Shown here: positions 35,836 through 47,379 of the stretch, piece by piece | Position numbering within the stretch: the first letter of the stretch is position 1 | Layout: the number at the start of each line of letters is the position of its first letter | Assembly: GCA_023228465.1 (NCBI GenBank) | Contig: JALOBC010000017.1 | Coordinates: 1 to 63,417 of the forward strand | DNA from: Dokdonella sp. | GTDB lineage: Bacteria; Pseudomonadota; Gammaproteobacteria; Xanthomonadales; Rhodanobacteraceae | Length of the DNA: 63,417 nt | Direction of reading: 5' to 3' | Made by a program: the position numbers and the translations under genes | The notes under the pieces: model-generated | Databases searched by the model: none | What the model was told of the DNA's origin: nothing | The model's input: the letters and a program-made list of their open reading frames with translations, nothing else

Positions 35836-36380
35836 ACACCCGTCTCCTGCCCCTGGCCGGCTTCCTGCTGCTGCTCGCCCTGCTGGGTTTCGGCATCTGG
35901 TGGAGCAGTACCCACGACCTGCGTGCGGTGCCTTCTCCGCTGATCGGCAAGCCGGCGCCCAGCTTCGACCTGCCACTGCTCTACGAGCCCACGCGCAGCT
36001 TCGGCAGCGCCGACCTCGCCGGCGAGCCCTACCTGCTCAACGTGTTCGGCAGCTGGTGCGTGGCCTGCCGCGACGAGCACCCGATCCTGATGCGCGAAGG
36101 CAAGCGCCTCGGCATCCGCCTGGTCGGCTTCAACTACAAGGACGAACCGGACGACGCCAAACGCTGGCTGGCCCAATTTGGCGACCCCTACGACGTGGTC
36201 ATCGCCGATTACCCCGGCAAGGTTGCCATCGACTTCGGCGTGACCGGCGCCCCCGAATCCTTCCTCGTCGATGGCCAGGGCATCATCCGCTACAAGTACA
36301 TCAGCCCCATCACACCGCAGGTCATCGCCACCGAACTGCTGCCGCGCATCGCGGCCATGCGGCAGGAGGTGGCGCGATGA
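35832..36380 (+). CDS. ccmG: thiol:disulfide interchange protein CcmG/DsbE
   Basis: A 182-residue membrane-tethered thioredoxin-fold protein that reduces apocytochrome c cysteines. One N-terminal span (PLAGFLLLLALLGFGIWW), then the active site W-C76-V-A-C79 in NVFGSWCVACRDEHPILMRE, and the cis-Pro segment GVTGAPESFLVDGQG. CcmG proteins have a variable C-x-x-C interior (often CPTC), so VA is slightly unusual but acceptable. Overlaps ccmF and ccmH by 4 nt each (ATGA). Confidence 0.95.
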   Translation: MNTRLLPLAGFLLLLALLGFGIWWSSTHDLRAVPSPLIGKPAPSFDLPLLYEPTRSFGSADLAGEPYLLNVFGSWCVACRDEHPILMREGKRLGIRLVGFNYKDEPDDAKRWLAQFGDPYDVVIADYPGKVAIDFGVTGAPESFLVDGQGIIRYKYISPITPQVIATELLPRIAAMRQEVAR

Positions 36381-36826
36381 AGCCGGTGCAGTGGGCCAGC
36401 CTGCTGCTGGCTGCGCTGGTGGCGCTCGTTTCCCTGACGTCGCTCGCCGCCGTGGACCCGCTTCCGTTCAAGGACCGCGCCGAGGAAGTGCGCTTCCAGA
36501 ACCTGACCAGGCAATTGCGCTGCCTGGTATGCCAGAACGAAAGCCTCAACGACTCTTCCGCGCCGCTGGCGGCGGATCTCCGGCGCGACGTGTTCGAGCA
36601 GATGCGCGCCGGCAAGAGCGATGCCGAGATCAAGGCCTGGCTGACCGATCGCTACAGCGATTTCGTCCTCTACGAGCCACCGCTGCGCGGCGGCACGCTG
36701 CTGCTGTGGTTCGGTCCGCTGGTGGCGCTGCTGATCGGCGCCGGCGTGGTGGTGACGATCGTGCGCAAGCGTGCCACCGGCGTGCGTGCCGGCCCACCCC
36801 CAGATACCGGTGAGGACGACTGGTGA
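36377..36826 (+). CDS. ccmH: cytochrome c-type biogenesis protein CcmH
   Basis: A 149-residue protein: signal/anchor (QWASLLLAALVALVSLTSLA), the redox motif L-R-C49-L-V-C52-Q-N, and a C-terminal span (GGTLLLWFGPLVALLIGAGV). It holds the apocytochrome thiols for CcmF. Only the N-terminal half of the E. coli CcmH fusion is present; the TPR half is encoded separately as ccmI, the common arrangement outside Enterobacteria. ATG at 36377 with AGGAGG a few bases upstream (within the end of ccmG). Confidence 0.94.
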   Translation: MKPVQWASLLLAALVALVSLTSLAAVDPLPFKDRAEEVRFQNLTRQLRCLVCQNESLNDSSAPLAADLRRDVFEQMRAGKSDAEIKAWLTDRYSDFVLYEPPLRGGTLLLWFGPLVALLIGAGVVVTIVRKRATGVRAGPPPDTGEDDW

Positions 36827-36827
36827 C

Positions 36828-38057
36828 ATGAGCCTTTTCCTTCTGTTCGCGGCGCTGATGCTGGCCGCCGCGCTCGCCTTCGTGCTCGTGCCATTGCTGC
36901 GTCATCGGCGCAATGCCGACGCCAGCCAGGCGCGCAAGCTGCGTGCCCTGCAGGACGCCCGCGAGGCGGGCGTGCTGGATGCGGCCGAGTACGAGCGCAA
37001 ACGCATGCAACTCGGCGGCCCGGCCCCGGTGGCGGGCGGCGACACGCGCAGCGTGATGATCGCAACCCTGCTGGTCGCCATGCTGCTACCCGCCGCGGCA
37101 CTCCTGCTCTACCGCGTGGTCGGCACGCCGCAGGCATTGGATCCCGCTCGCCTGGTCGCCGCAGCCACGGGTGAGGCGTCCGGCCCGCAGATGGAAGAAG
37201 CCATCGCCGCCCTGGCCGCACGCCTGCAACAGCACCCCGAAGACGCCGAAGGCTGGACCCTGCTCGGCCGCGCCTACCAGGTGACCGGGCGTACCACCGA
37301 GGCCCTGGATGCCTTCAGGCGCGCGCACGAAGCCGCGCCCGACAACGCCGCCGCCAGCATCGAGTACGCCCAGGCGCTGGCCATGTCCAAGCCCGACCAT
37401 CGCATCGATGGCGAAGCACGCAAGCTGCTGGAGCAGGTCGTGGCCGCTGATCCCACCAACCAGCGTGCACTCTGGCTGCTCGGCATCAGCGACTACCAGA
37501 ACAAGGACTTCGACGCCGCCATCGCGCGCTGGAACACCCTGCTGCCGCTGCTCGAACGCGGTTCGGACGTCCAGGCCAGCGTCGTCCGCCAGATCGCCGA
37601 AGCCGAGGCGCTGCGTGATGGCAAGGCGCCGCCCGCGGCTGCGGATGCCGCCGTCACGGCCGCCACGACATCGACGGACGCGACCCACGATGCCGCGCCC
37701 GCCGCCCCCGCGCCGCGCCTGATCGTGGATGTCAGCCTGGCCCCGGCGCTGAAATCGCGCCTGGATCCGGATGCCACCCTGTTCGTGTATGCGCGCGCCG
37801 CCAGTGGCCCGCCGATGCCGATTTCGATCGAACGCCTGAAGGCCTCGCAACTGCCGATCTCGGTGACGCTAGATGATTCCAAGGGCATGCTGCCGAACCT
37901 GAAACTGGGCATGTTCCCCGAGGTCGTGATCGGTGCGCGCATTTCCGTCACCGGCAACGCCACACCACAAAGCGGCGATCTGGAAGGCGCCTCCGCGCCG
38001 GTGGACGTGCACCGCAGCGAGCCGCTCGAACTGACGATCGATCGCGTGGTGCCCTAG
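36828..38057 (+). CDS. ccmI: cytochrome c-type biogenesis protein CcmI (TPR)
   Basis: A 409-residue apocytochrome c chaperone. Two N-terminal membrane spans (LFLLFAALMLAAALAFVLVP and [20 protein letters not shown]) flank a cytoplasmic loop with a coiled-coil-like stretch. TPR repeats follow (EDAEGWTLLGRAYQVTGRTT, AASIEYAQALA, NQRALWLLGISDYQNKDFDA), then an Ala/Thr linker and a C-terminal beta-rich domain (LFVYARAASGPPMPISIERL). This last domain is a usual feature of long CcmI/CycH proteins. ATG at 36828 begins one base after the ccmH stop. Last gene of the operon. Confidence 0.92.
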   Translation: MSLFLLFAALMLAAALAFVLVPLLRHRRNADASQARKLRALQDAREAGVLDAAEYERKRMQLGGPAPVAGGDTRSVMIATLLVAMLLPAAALLLYRVVGTPQALDPARLVAAATGEASGPQMEEAIAALAARLQQHPEDAEGWTLLGRAYQVTGRTTEALDAFRRAHEAAPDNAAASIEYAQALAMSKPDHRIDGEARKLLEQVVAADPTNQRALWLLGISDYQNKDFDAAIARWNTLLPLLERGSDVQASVVRQIAEAEALRDGKAPPAAADAAVTAATTSTDATHDAAPAAPAPRLIVDVSLAPALKSRLDPDATLFVYARAASGPPMPISIERLKASQLPISVTLDDSKGMLPNLKLGMFPEVVIGARISVTGNATPQSGDLEGASAPVDVHRSEPLELTIDRVVP

Positions 38058-38215
38058 GGGAGCGCGCCACTGCCGTCGGATCGGCACACGTGACGCAGTT
38101 CGCCATCGGCGCGCAGCAACAGCGCAGCCGACACCTGCCCCGCTGCGGGACTGGAATTCGCGTTGCTGCATGCTTGGCGTGATGGACGGCGCTCGCTAAA
38201 TTGGAGGTTTGCCAC

Positions 38216-39349
38216 TTGTCGACCGACCCACCCATGAGCGATGCGCGCCGCTGGTTCTCCCTGCCCTCGCCGTTCCCGATGAAGCGCGGCGGCGCACTTG
38301 AAGGCGCACGGCTGGCGTATGAAACCTGGGGCACGCTGAACGCGGCACGCGACAACGCCGTCCTGATCCTCACCGGACTGTCGCCGAGCGCGCACGCCGC
38401 CTCCAATGCCGAGGACCCTTCCCCCGGCTGGTGGGAGGACATGCTCGGACCGGGCAAGTACATCGATACCGAACGCTGGTTCGTCATCTGCCCCAACACG
38501 CTCGGCAGCTGCAAGGGTTCGACCGGGCCCGCCGACACCAACCCGGCCACCGGCCAGCCGTATCGGCTGGACTTCCCCGAGCTCACCCTCGACGACACCG
38601 CCAACGCCGCGCACGCGCTGGTCGTCAGCCTGGGCATCGGGCGTCTCGCCTGCCTGGTCGGCAACTCGATGGGCGGCATGGCCGCGCTGGCCTACCTGCT
38701 GCAGCACCCCGGCAGCGCACGCAGCCATGTCAGCATCTCCACCGCTGCGCAGGCCCAGCCCTTCGCCATTGCCATCCGCTCGTTGCAGCGCGAGGCGATC
38801 CGGTTGGATCCCAACTGGAACAACGGCCATTACGATGCCGAGCACTACCCGGAAACCGGCATGTCGATCGCGCGCAAGCTGGGCGTCATCACCTATCGTT
38901 CGGCGATGGAATGGGTCGGCCGCTTTGCCCGCATTCGTCTGGACGCCGAGCAGCGCGAGGATGATCCCTTCGGCGTGGAGTTCCAGATCGAATCCTACCT
39001 GGCCGCCCACGCGCGCCGCTTCGTGCGCCGCTTCGATCCCAACTGCTATCTCTACCTTTCCCGCGCCAGCGACTGGTTCGACGTGGTCGACTACGTCGAC
39101 CGGCACCCGGGCCAGGACAACGTGGCGGCAGCCCTGCGCCGCATCGTGCTGGAGCGCGCCACCGTGATCGGGGTCGAATCGGACATCCTGTTCCCGCTGG
39201 CGCAGCAGGAACAGATCGCCAACGGCCTGCGCCCCGGCAGCACGGAGGTCGAACTCGTCGCGCTGGACAGCCCGCAGGGCCACGATGCCTTCCTGGTCGA
39301 CATCCCGCGCTTCGGTGCGGCCATCGCGCGACACCTGGCGGCTGTGTAG
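38216..39349 (+). CDS. metX: MetX-type serine/homoserine O-acyltransferase (alpha/beta hydrolase)
   Basis: A 377-residue acyltransferase of the MetX family, which acylates homoserine or, in Xanthomonadales, serine with succinyl-CoA to start methionine or cysteine synthesis. The nucleophile elbow is G-N-S151-M-G-G-M; the triad is completed by Asp323 (GVESDILFP) and His356 (SPQGHDAFLVD). GSCKGSTGPADTNPATGQPY is the family acyl-CoA region. The start is the interesting point: GGAGG at 38203-38207 lies eight bases before an in-frame TTG (38216), while the first ATG (38234) has no ribosome site, so TTG is preferred. Succinyl rather than acetyl specificity is inferred from lineage. Confidence 0.85.
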   Translation: MSTDPPMSDARRWFSLPSPFPMKRGGALEGARLAYETWGTLNAARDNAVLILTGLSPSAHAASNAEDPSPGWWEDMLGPGKYIDTERWFVICPNTLGSCKGSTGPADTNPATGQPYRLDFPELTLDDTANAAHALVVSLGIGRLACLVGNSMGGMAALAYLLQHPGSARSHVSISTAAQAQPFAIAIRSLQREAIRLDPNWNNGHYDAEHYPETGMSIARKLGVITYRSAMEWVGRFARIRLDAEQREDDPFGVEFQIESYLAAHARRFVRRFDPNCYLYLSRASDWFDVVDYVDRHPGQDNVAAALRRIVLERATVIGVESDILFPLAQQEQIANGLRPGSTEVELVALDSPQGHDAFLVDIPRFGAAIARHLAAV

Positions 39350-39352
39350 AAT
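39347..39352 (+). promoter_or_regulatory. -10 element (TAGAAT) of the cysteine dioxygenase gene
   Basis: TAGAAT overlaps the metX stop codon (TAG) and lies about 107 nt before the dioxygenase start. It matches the TAGAATC strings found before three other genes. It suggests the dioxygenase has its own promoter in addition to any read-through from metX. Confidence 0.4.
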
Positions 39353-39459
39353 CGGGCTCCTCGCGCGCCGCGCGCCGCGTCAGGCGGGTTCCGCCCCGGC
39401 GCGCAAGCATGCTCCGCCCGTACGCGGCAATGCCCGCATCCGCTCCCGTCGAGACCGTC

Positions 39460-40062
39460 ATGCCAACTCCAGATTTCCCGGGTGCCCTCGAGCTGGTGCA
39501 GGCCATCGATGCGGCGGTGGCACTGCCCGAGGGGGCGGCCATGGCCGATGCGCTGCGCACGGCGCTGTGTCGCCTCATCGGCGACCCGGCCGTGCGCCTG
39601 CCCGACTGCGTGTTCGAATGCGTCGCCGACCATTACGCGCGGCGCGAGCTCTACCGCAGCGAGCGGCATGGCTACAGCGTGGTCGCCATGACCTGGGGTC
39701 CCGGTCAGGGCACGCCGCTGCACGACCACGCCGGCCAGTGGTGCGTCGAGGGCGTCTGGCAGGGCATGCTCGAAGTCACGCCCTTCGAATTGCTCGAAGT
39801 GCAGGATGCACGCTACCGCTTCGAACCGCGCGGCACCATGAATGCCGGTCCCGGTTCCGCCGGCAGCCTGATCCCGCCGCACGAACACCACACCATCCGC
39901 AATCCCAGCGATGAAGCGATCGCGGTGTCGCTGCACATCTACCGCCGCCCGCTGGAAAACTGTGCGACCTTCGATCCGCAGGCGGATGGCTGGTATGTAC
40001 GCAGCACGCTGGCGCTGCAGCTGGATGAAGACTGCACCGCCACGCGCCAGGATGCCCCGTGA
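39460..40062 (+). CDS. cysteine dioxygenase type I
   Basis: A 200-residue cupin thiol dioxygenase that oxidises cysteine to cysteine sulfinate. Fe ligands are H88 and H90 (TPLHDHAGQW) and H144 (PPHEHHTIRN). Cys95 and Tyr161 (AVSLHIYRRP) correspond in spacing to the Cys93-Tyr157 pair that forms the thioether cofactor in mammalian CDO; many bacterial thiol dioxygenases have Gly at the Cys position. Tyr59-x-Arg61 matches the mammalian Y58/R60 that bind the substrate carboxylate, which favours cysteine over mercaptopropionate. The start is uncertain: in-frame ATGs at 39409 and 39430 add 17 or 10 residues without family similarity. It follows metX, so both act on sulfur amino acids. Confidence 0.82.
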   Translation: MPTPDFPGALELVQAIDAAVALPEGAAMADALRTALCRLIGDPAVRLPDCVFECVADHYARRELYRSERHGYSVVAMTWGPGQGTPLHDHAGQWCVEGVWQGMLEVTPFELLEVQDARYRFEPRGTMNAGPGSAGSLIPPHEHHTIRNPSDEAIAVSLHIYRRPLENCATFDPQADGWYVRSTLALQLDEDCTATRQDAP

Positions 40063-40209
40063 CGGGTTGAGCCGGGCCACGCGAGGGCGCGAAGACGCAA
40101 CGCGTGCCGCGAAGCGCGCATTGATCCACTTGTGCCGCTTGCCCGGCCGACCCGATCGCTGCCGCAAGGCTATTCCCCAGCGCCTCGAACCGACGCCTGC
40201 ACATGCAGG

Positions 40210-40233
40210 AAGGCCCGCTGTGACGCGGGCTTT
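40210..40233 (-). terminator. probable terminator of tRNA-Leu
   Basis: Read on the minus strand: GCCCGC, loop GTCACA, GCGGGC followed by CTTCCT, 33 nt beyond the tRNA 3' end. Stem arms are at 40213-40218 and 40225-40230. The pyrimidine-rich tail is short, so it is a moderate terminator. Confidence 0.55.
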
Positions 40234-40265
40234 CGGGGTTTCGCGGATTTCGCCGGATCGGGATT

Positions 40266-40352
40266 TGGTGCCGAAGGTGGGACTCGAACCCACACGCTTT
40301 TGAGGGCGGCGGATTTTGAGTCCGCTGCGTCTACCGATTCCGCCACTTCGGC
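40266..40352 (-). tRNA. tRNA-Leu (anticodon CAA)
   Basis: On the minus strand: acceptor GCCGAAG pairing with CTTCGGC, D arm TGGCGGAATCGGTAGACGCA, anticodon stem GCGGA/TCCGC with loop CTCAAAA giving anticodon CAA (40316-40318), a long variable arm typical of class II tRNAs, T loop GGTTCGAGTCC, and an encoded CCA end (40266-40268). It reads UUG codons. 87 nt including CCA. It is a separate unit with its own promoter about 30 nt upstream. Confidence 0.97.
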
Positions 40353-40381
40353 CTTGCGCCGCGCAGCCGCGCGGGGCGCGC

Positions 40382-40387
40382 AGTATA
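40382..40387 (-). promoter_or_regulatory. -10 element (TATACT) of tRNA-Leu
   Basis: TATACT on the minus strand, 29 nt before the tRNA 5' end. The following stretch is purely G/C (GCGCGCCCCGCGCGG), the kind of discriminator seen in stable-RNA promoters under stringent control. The -35 is not recognisable. Confidence 0.5.
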
Positions 40388-40635
40388 GGGCAAGCCGGCG
40401 ACAGCATGCGAGGATGGTTGCCGGATTGTTCCGCGGCACGGGTCGCGCGCAGTGCCTGGGGTGCATCGCGCATCCGGGAAAGGCTTCGATCCGGGGCGTC
40501 CAATCACCCGCCGCCGGCCAGACCGGGCCGCGCCCCACTTGATCGCAAGGCCCCGCTGACCTGCCCGCCTGCGCGGCGCCACGCGTTGCGTTCGCGGCGC
40601 GCGGGTCAGGTGGATCTTCGGCGCTTCAATTCGGA

Positions 40636-43623
<2,988 letters not shown>

Positions 43624-43627
<4 letters not shown>

Positions 43628-44973
43628 GCCTTTCCCGGCGCCGGCATGCCGCGGCGCGCCTCGCGCAGCGCCAGCAGCTTGTCGCGAAACCTGCCTTCGA
43701 GACCGCGCTCGGTCGGCGTGTAGAAGGTGGTTCCGACCAGCGCGTCGGGCAGGCATTGCTGGTCCAGCGCAACGCCACCTGCGACGTCGTGGTCGTACTG
43801 GTAGCCCTTGCCGTAGCCCAGTCCCTTCATCAGCTTCGTCGGCGCGTTGCGCAGGTGCATGGGCACCTCCAGCGTGCCGCTCTGGCGCACCGCGCGCCGC
43901 ACTTCGCCCAGGCTCTTGTAGGCCGCATTGCTCTTGGGCGCGATCGCCAGGTAGAGCACGACCTCGGCCAGCCCGAGCTCGCCTTCCGGGCTGCCAAGGC
44001 GGTCGAAGGTGTCCCACGCGTCCAGCGCCATGCGCCAGGCGCGCGGGTCGGCGAGCCCGACATCTTCCACGGCCATGCGCACCAGGCGGCGGGCGAGGTA
44101 ATGCGGATCGCAGCCGCCGTCGAGCATGCGCGCGAACCAGTAGAGCGCGGCGTCCGGATCGGAGGAGCGCACCGATTTGTGCAGGGCGGAAATCTGGTCG
44201 TAGAACTGTTCTCCGCCCTTGTCGAAGCGGCGCGAGCGATCGGCCAGCACCTGTTCCAGCGTGCCGTGGTCGAGCACGCCCTCGACGGCCAGTTCGGCGG
44301 CGATCTCCAGGAAGGTCAGCGCGCGCCGCACATCACCGTCGGCGGCCTCGGCCATGCTGGCCAGCGCCGCGTCATCGACCTGCAGGCCGCGTTCGCCCAG
44401 GCCGCGCTCGCCATCGACCAGCGCCCGTTCCAGCGCCTTGCGGATCGCCTCGGGTGGCACCGCGTCCATCACGTGCACGCGGCAGCGCGAGAGCAGTGCC
44501 GAGTTGAGTTCGAACGAGGGGTTCTCGGTGGTGGCGCCCACGAACACGATCACGCCACGCTCGATGTGCGGCAGGAAGGCGTCCTGCTGCACCTTGTTGA
44601 AGCGGTGCACCTCGTCGACGAACAGCACCGTGCGAACGCCTTGCGCATGGCGCGCTTCGGCCTCGGCCAGCGCGGCACGCACGTCCGGCAGGCCGGAAAG
44701 GACGGCAGAAATCGCCCGGAACTCCGCATCGGCATACTGGGCCAGCAGCAGGGCCAGCGTGGTCTTGCCGCAACCGGGCGGCCCCCACAGGATCATCGAA
44801 TGCACGCGTCCGGCCTCGATCGCACGGCGCAGCGGCGCGCCTGCGTCGAGCAGGCGCGCCTGCCCGACGATCTCGTCCAGCGTGCGCGGACGCATGCGTT
44901 CGGCCAGCGGCTTGAGTTCATCGGACCCGGTGAACAGGCCCGCGGTGGGTGTGGAAGTCCTGCGAGTCGCCAT
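43624..44973 (-). CDS. rarA: replication-associated recombination protein RarA (MgsA)
   Basis: A 449-residue AAA+ ATPase related to clamp loaders, acting at stalled replication forks. Walker A GPPGCGKTT (residues 64-72), Walker B VLFVDEVHRFN, sensor 1 VIVFVGATTENPSFELNSAL, and the arginine finger in LLSRCRVH. The C-terminal tetramerisation domain (QFYDQISALHKSVRSSDPDA, KSNAAYKSLGEVRRAVRQSG, YDHDVAGG) is complete. The start at 44973 gives a short N-terminus; the frame is open upstream but without similarity. Confidence 0.96.
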
Positions 44974-45362
44974 GGCTGCATGATAGGCAGCCCAAGGGTG
45001 CGCCCGCCAGCGTCCACCGCCGGACGCGGGACGTTCAGCAAGCGCTTCGGCACGCGTGCGTAGAATCATTCGTTGCGGGCACGGTGCCGGCCCGTTCGGG
45101 CGATGCGTTCGGCGCAACGCATCGTCGGGACCGGTCGCGCCGCGCCCACCCATCCCTGGCGCACGCACGGGGTCGGCACGCGCGGCGCTCGCGTCGCGCA
45201 CCGACCGCCCTTCCCCGCCCCCGTTGCTCCCATGACGGTTCACCGACCGGTAGCGGCTGGCGATGCGTGCCGCCGAGGGGCGACAATGCCGCGTAGCGCA
45301 CGGCGCGCTGGCCCGTGCGCGGTGCCGCGCAGAAGACCGTGGCCACCGCTTCCGGGAAACCC
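44974..45362. other. 389-nt divergent region rarA / rlmJ, no gene
   Basis: Separates the divergent genes rarA and rlmJ. It holds a TAGAAT -10-like element at 45061 on the plus strand, about 300 nt from rlmJ, in the common context CGTAGAATCATTCG. The rest is GC-rich and no reading frame is convincing. It may contain a long leader for rlmJ or an unannotated small RNA, but no terminator-like structure was seen. Confidence 0.45.
45061..45066 (+). promoter_or_regulatory. -10-like element (TAGAAT) upstream of rlmJ
   Basis: Same TAGAATC string as before the SDR, dioxygenase and acrA genes. It lies about 300 nt before the rlmJ start, which would imply a long leader; alternatively it drives a short RNA. 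Confidence 0.35.
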
Positions 45363-46208
45363 ATGAACTACCGCCACGCCTTCCACGCCGGCAACTTCGC
45401 CGATGTCTTCAAGCACACCCTGCTGATCGGTCTGCTGAACGCCCTCAAGGCCAAGCCGGCCGCGTTTTGCCATGTCGATACGCATGCCGGGCGCGGCAGC
45501 TATGCGCTGGATCGCGGACCGGCGCAGCGCACCGGGGAATATCGCCAGGGCGTGCTGCGCCTGCTCGCCGCGCCGGCCCTGCCGGCGGCACTGCAGGCCT
45601 ATGTGGACGTGGTGCGATCCTTCGCCGGCCAGGCTGGCGAGGCGTTGACGTGCTATCCCGGCTCACCGCTGGTCGCCGCAGCGCTGATGCGCGAGCAGGA
45701 TCGCGCCATCGTATGCGAGCTGCACCCGGAGGAGGCTGCGGCACTCCGGCTCGCCCTGCGCGGGGACCGCCGCTTCGGCGTGCACCAGCGCGACGGCTAT
45801 GCAGCGATGAAGGCCCTGCTGCCGCCTGTGCAGAAGCGCGGGCTGGTGCTGATCGATCCGCCCTTCGAAGCGCAGGCGGGCGAGTTTGCGATCATCCAGG
45901 CAGCCCTGCAGCAGGCGCTCGCCCGCTGGCCGCATGCCATCTATGCGGTGTGGTATCCGATCAAGCTGGAAGTGGCCGTTGCGCCGTTCCAGCGCTGGCT
46001 GGGTGCGCAGGGCAAGGATGCGATCGTCGCCGAACTCCTGCTGCACCCGGCCAACTCGCCATTGCGCCTCAACGGCTGCGGCATGGTCATCATCAACCCG
46101 CCATGGCGCTTCGAGCAGCAGCTTGCAAGCTGGCTGCCGGTCCTGGCGACGCTGCTGGCGGCCCCTGGTGAGGGCGGCCAGCGCGTCCTGCGCCTGGCCG
46201 GTGCGTAA
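45363..46208 (+). CDS. rlmJ: 23S rRNA (adenine(2030)-N6)-methyltransferase RlmJ
   Basis: A 281-residue SAM-dependent methyltransferase that methylates A2030 of 23S rRNA. The N-terminal signature MNYRHAFHAGNFADVFKH is diagnostic, the SAM-binding motif is CHVDTHAGRGSYAL, and the catalytic D-P-P-F occurs in GLVLIDPPFEAQAGEF. GCGMVIINPPW is near the C-terminus. The ATG at 45363 begins the signature. It converges with the peptidase gene on the opposite strand, with only 6 nt between the stops and no terminator hairpin. Confidence 0.95.
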   Translation: MNYRHAFHAGNFADVFKHTLLIGLLNALKAKPAAFCHVDTHAGRGSYALDRGPAQRTGEYRQGVLRLLAAPALPAALQAYVDVVRSFAGQAGEALTCYPGSPLVAAALMREQDRAIVCELHPEEAAALRLALRGDRRFGVHQRDGYAAMKALLPPVQKRGLVLIDPPFEAQAGEFAIIQAALQQALARWPHAIYAVWYPIKLEVAVAPFQRWLGAQGKDAIVAELLLHPANSPLRLNGCGMVIINPPWRFEQQLASWLPVLATLLAAPGEGGQRVLRLAGA

Positions 46209-46214
46209 GCCGCT

Positions 46215-47360
46215 TCAGTGCGCGGAGCTGGCGGCCCAGCGCGCCAGCTCCGCGTCGCGCTGCGAGGGGTCCTCGCGCGCCAGCGCCGCGACCCGGGCGT
46301 AGAACTTCAGCCAATCGCCATCGGCGGCGCGAAACAGCGCGTCGAATGCGTCCACCCAACGCTCATACAGACCAAACGGCACCAGCCGTGCATTGTTGAT
46401 CGGCACCCCCATCCATGCATCCCAGCGCGCGTCGCCATGCCATTGCGTATCGCGCAGGCGCAGGTATTGCTGCCGGAATGCGGCAATCTCGCCCTGCTTG
46501 CGCGCCCGCATGGCATCGGTGGGTAGCGGTTCGGCGTAGAGACGGCGCAGGCGATCGCGCAGATCCAGCACGAGCTGCGTGAAGGCGCGGTCATGCGCTG
46601 CCCGCGCGCCATCAGGCGGTGCCAGCCCGCGCGCGGTGCGCCACTCGCGCAGCCCTTCCTGCTGCACGAAGCTGGCAAACGATTCATTGAAGGCGGTGTC
46701 GCCGCGCACATAGAGCAGCTGGTGGGCCAGCTCGTGGAAGATGACGCCGGCCAGTTCGTCGTCGCTCCAGCGCAGCATGCTCGAGAGCAGTGGGTCGGCG
46801 AACCAGCCCAGGGTGGAAAACGCCGTCACGCCCTGCACGGCGACGTCGTCTCCGCGTGCGGCGAGGCGCGCCGCCTGGTGCTCGGCACGCGCCCGGTCGA
46901 ACCAGCCCTGGTAGGCGACGCAGCCCGCGAAGGGAAAGCAATGGGTCACCGGGGCGACCGAGAATTCGGGCGTGGCAAACACGTTCCAGGCGACGTAGGG
47001 CCGGTCGAGTGCGACGTAGCTGGTGTAGCTCCGGTTGCGCGGCAGGTGAAGATGGTCGGAGGCGAACGCCCGTGCGGCCAGGGCAAGTTCCAGCCTGGCG
47101 CGCAGCTGGGCATCGGTGGCCGGATCGGCGATGACCTGGTTCAGCGGCCGTCGACGGGCCAGCAGGTGCATCTCGCCGCTCGTCACGTGCGCATAGTAGC
47201 CAAGGGTGGAACAACCGCTGGCCATGAGCGTGAACCCCAGCACGGCGAGCCTGCGCAGCCAGACCTGCAGGCGCGCGGGATGCCGCGCCAGCGCCGGGAT
47301 CCCGCTGGCTCGCGCCCTGCCGCCGCGATCTCCACACGCCTGGCGTCGTCGGTGGTGCAA
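46215..47360 (-). CDS. predicted zinc aminopeptidase (membrane-associated)
   Basis: Up to 381 residues with H209-E210-L-A-H213 (GVIFHELAHQLLYVRG) followed by N-E-S-F-A (TAFNESFASFVQQEGL) as the third zinc-ligand region. This is the layout of the proteobacterial predicted aminopeptidase family of unknown substrate. The N-terminus contains a hydrophobic stretch and a lipoprotein-like end, RRLAVLGFTLMASGCSTLGY, with Cys50, so the protein is probably a lipoprotein. The start is uncertain: the only likely one for this signal is TTG at 47360, which gives a long basic N-region (MHHRRRQ...); no ATG exists upstream of the lipobox. It follows nadK by 19 nt in the same direction. Confidence 0.7.
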   Translation of the reverse strand: MHHRRRQACGDRGGRARASGIPALARHPARLQVWLRRLAVLGFTLMASGCSTLGYYAHVTSGEMHLLARRRPLNQVIADPATDAQLRARLELALAARAFASDHLHLPRNRSYTSYVALDRPYVAWNVFATPEFSVAPVTHCFPFAGCVAYQGWFDRARAEHQAARLAARGDDVAVQGVTAFSTLGWFADPLLSSMLRWSDDELAGVIFHELAHQLLYVRGDTAFNESFASFVQQEGLREWRTARGLAPPDGARAAHDRAFTQLVLDLRDRLRRLYAEPLPTDAMRARKQGEIAAFRQQYLRLRDTQWHGDARWDAWMGVPINNARLVPFGLYERWVDAFDALFRAADGDWLKFYARVAALAREDPSQRDAELARWAASSAH

Positions 47361-47379
47361 TTGCCTGCCTGCTGCCGCG

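Noticed and set aside
38054-38200. Possible minus-strand coding end (SAALLLRADGELRHVCRSDG) between ccmI and metX
   Set aside because: The string looks protein-like but the frame upstream is the shadow of metX and no domain is recognised.
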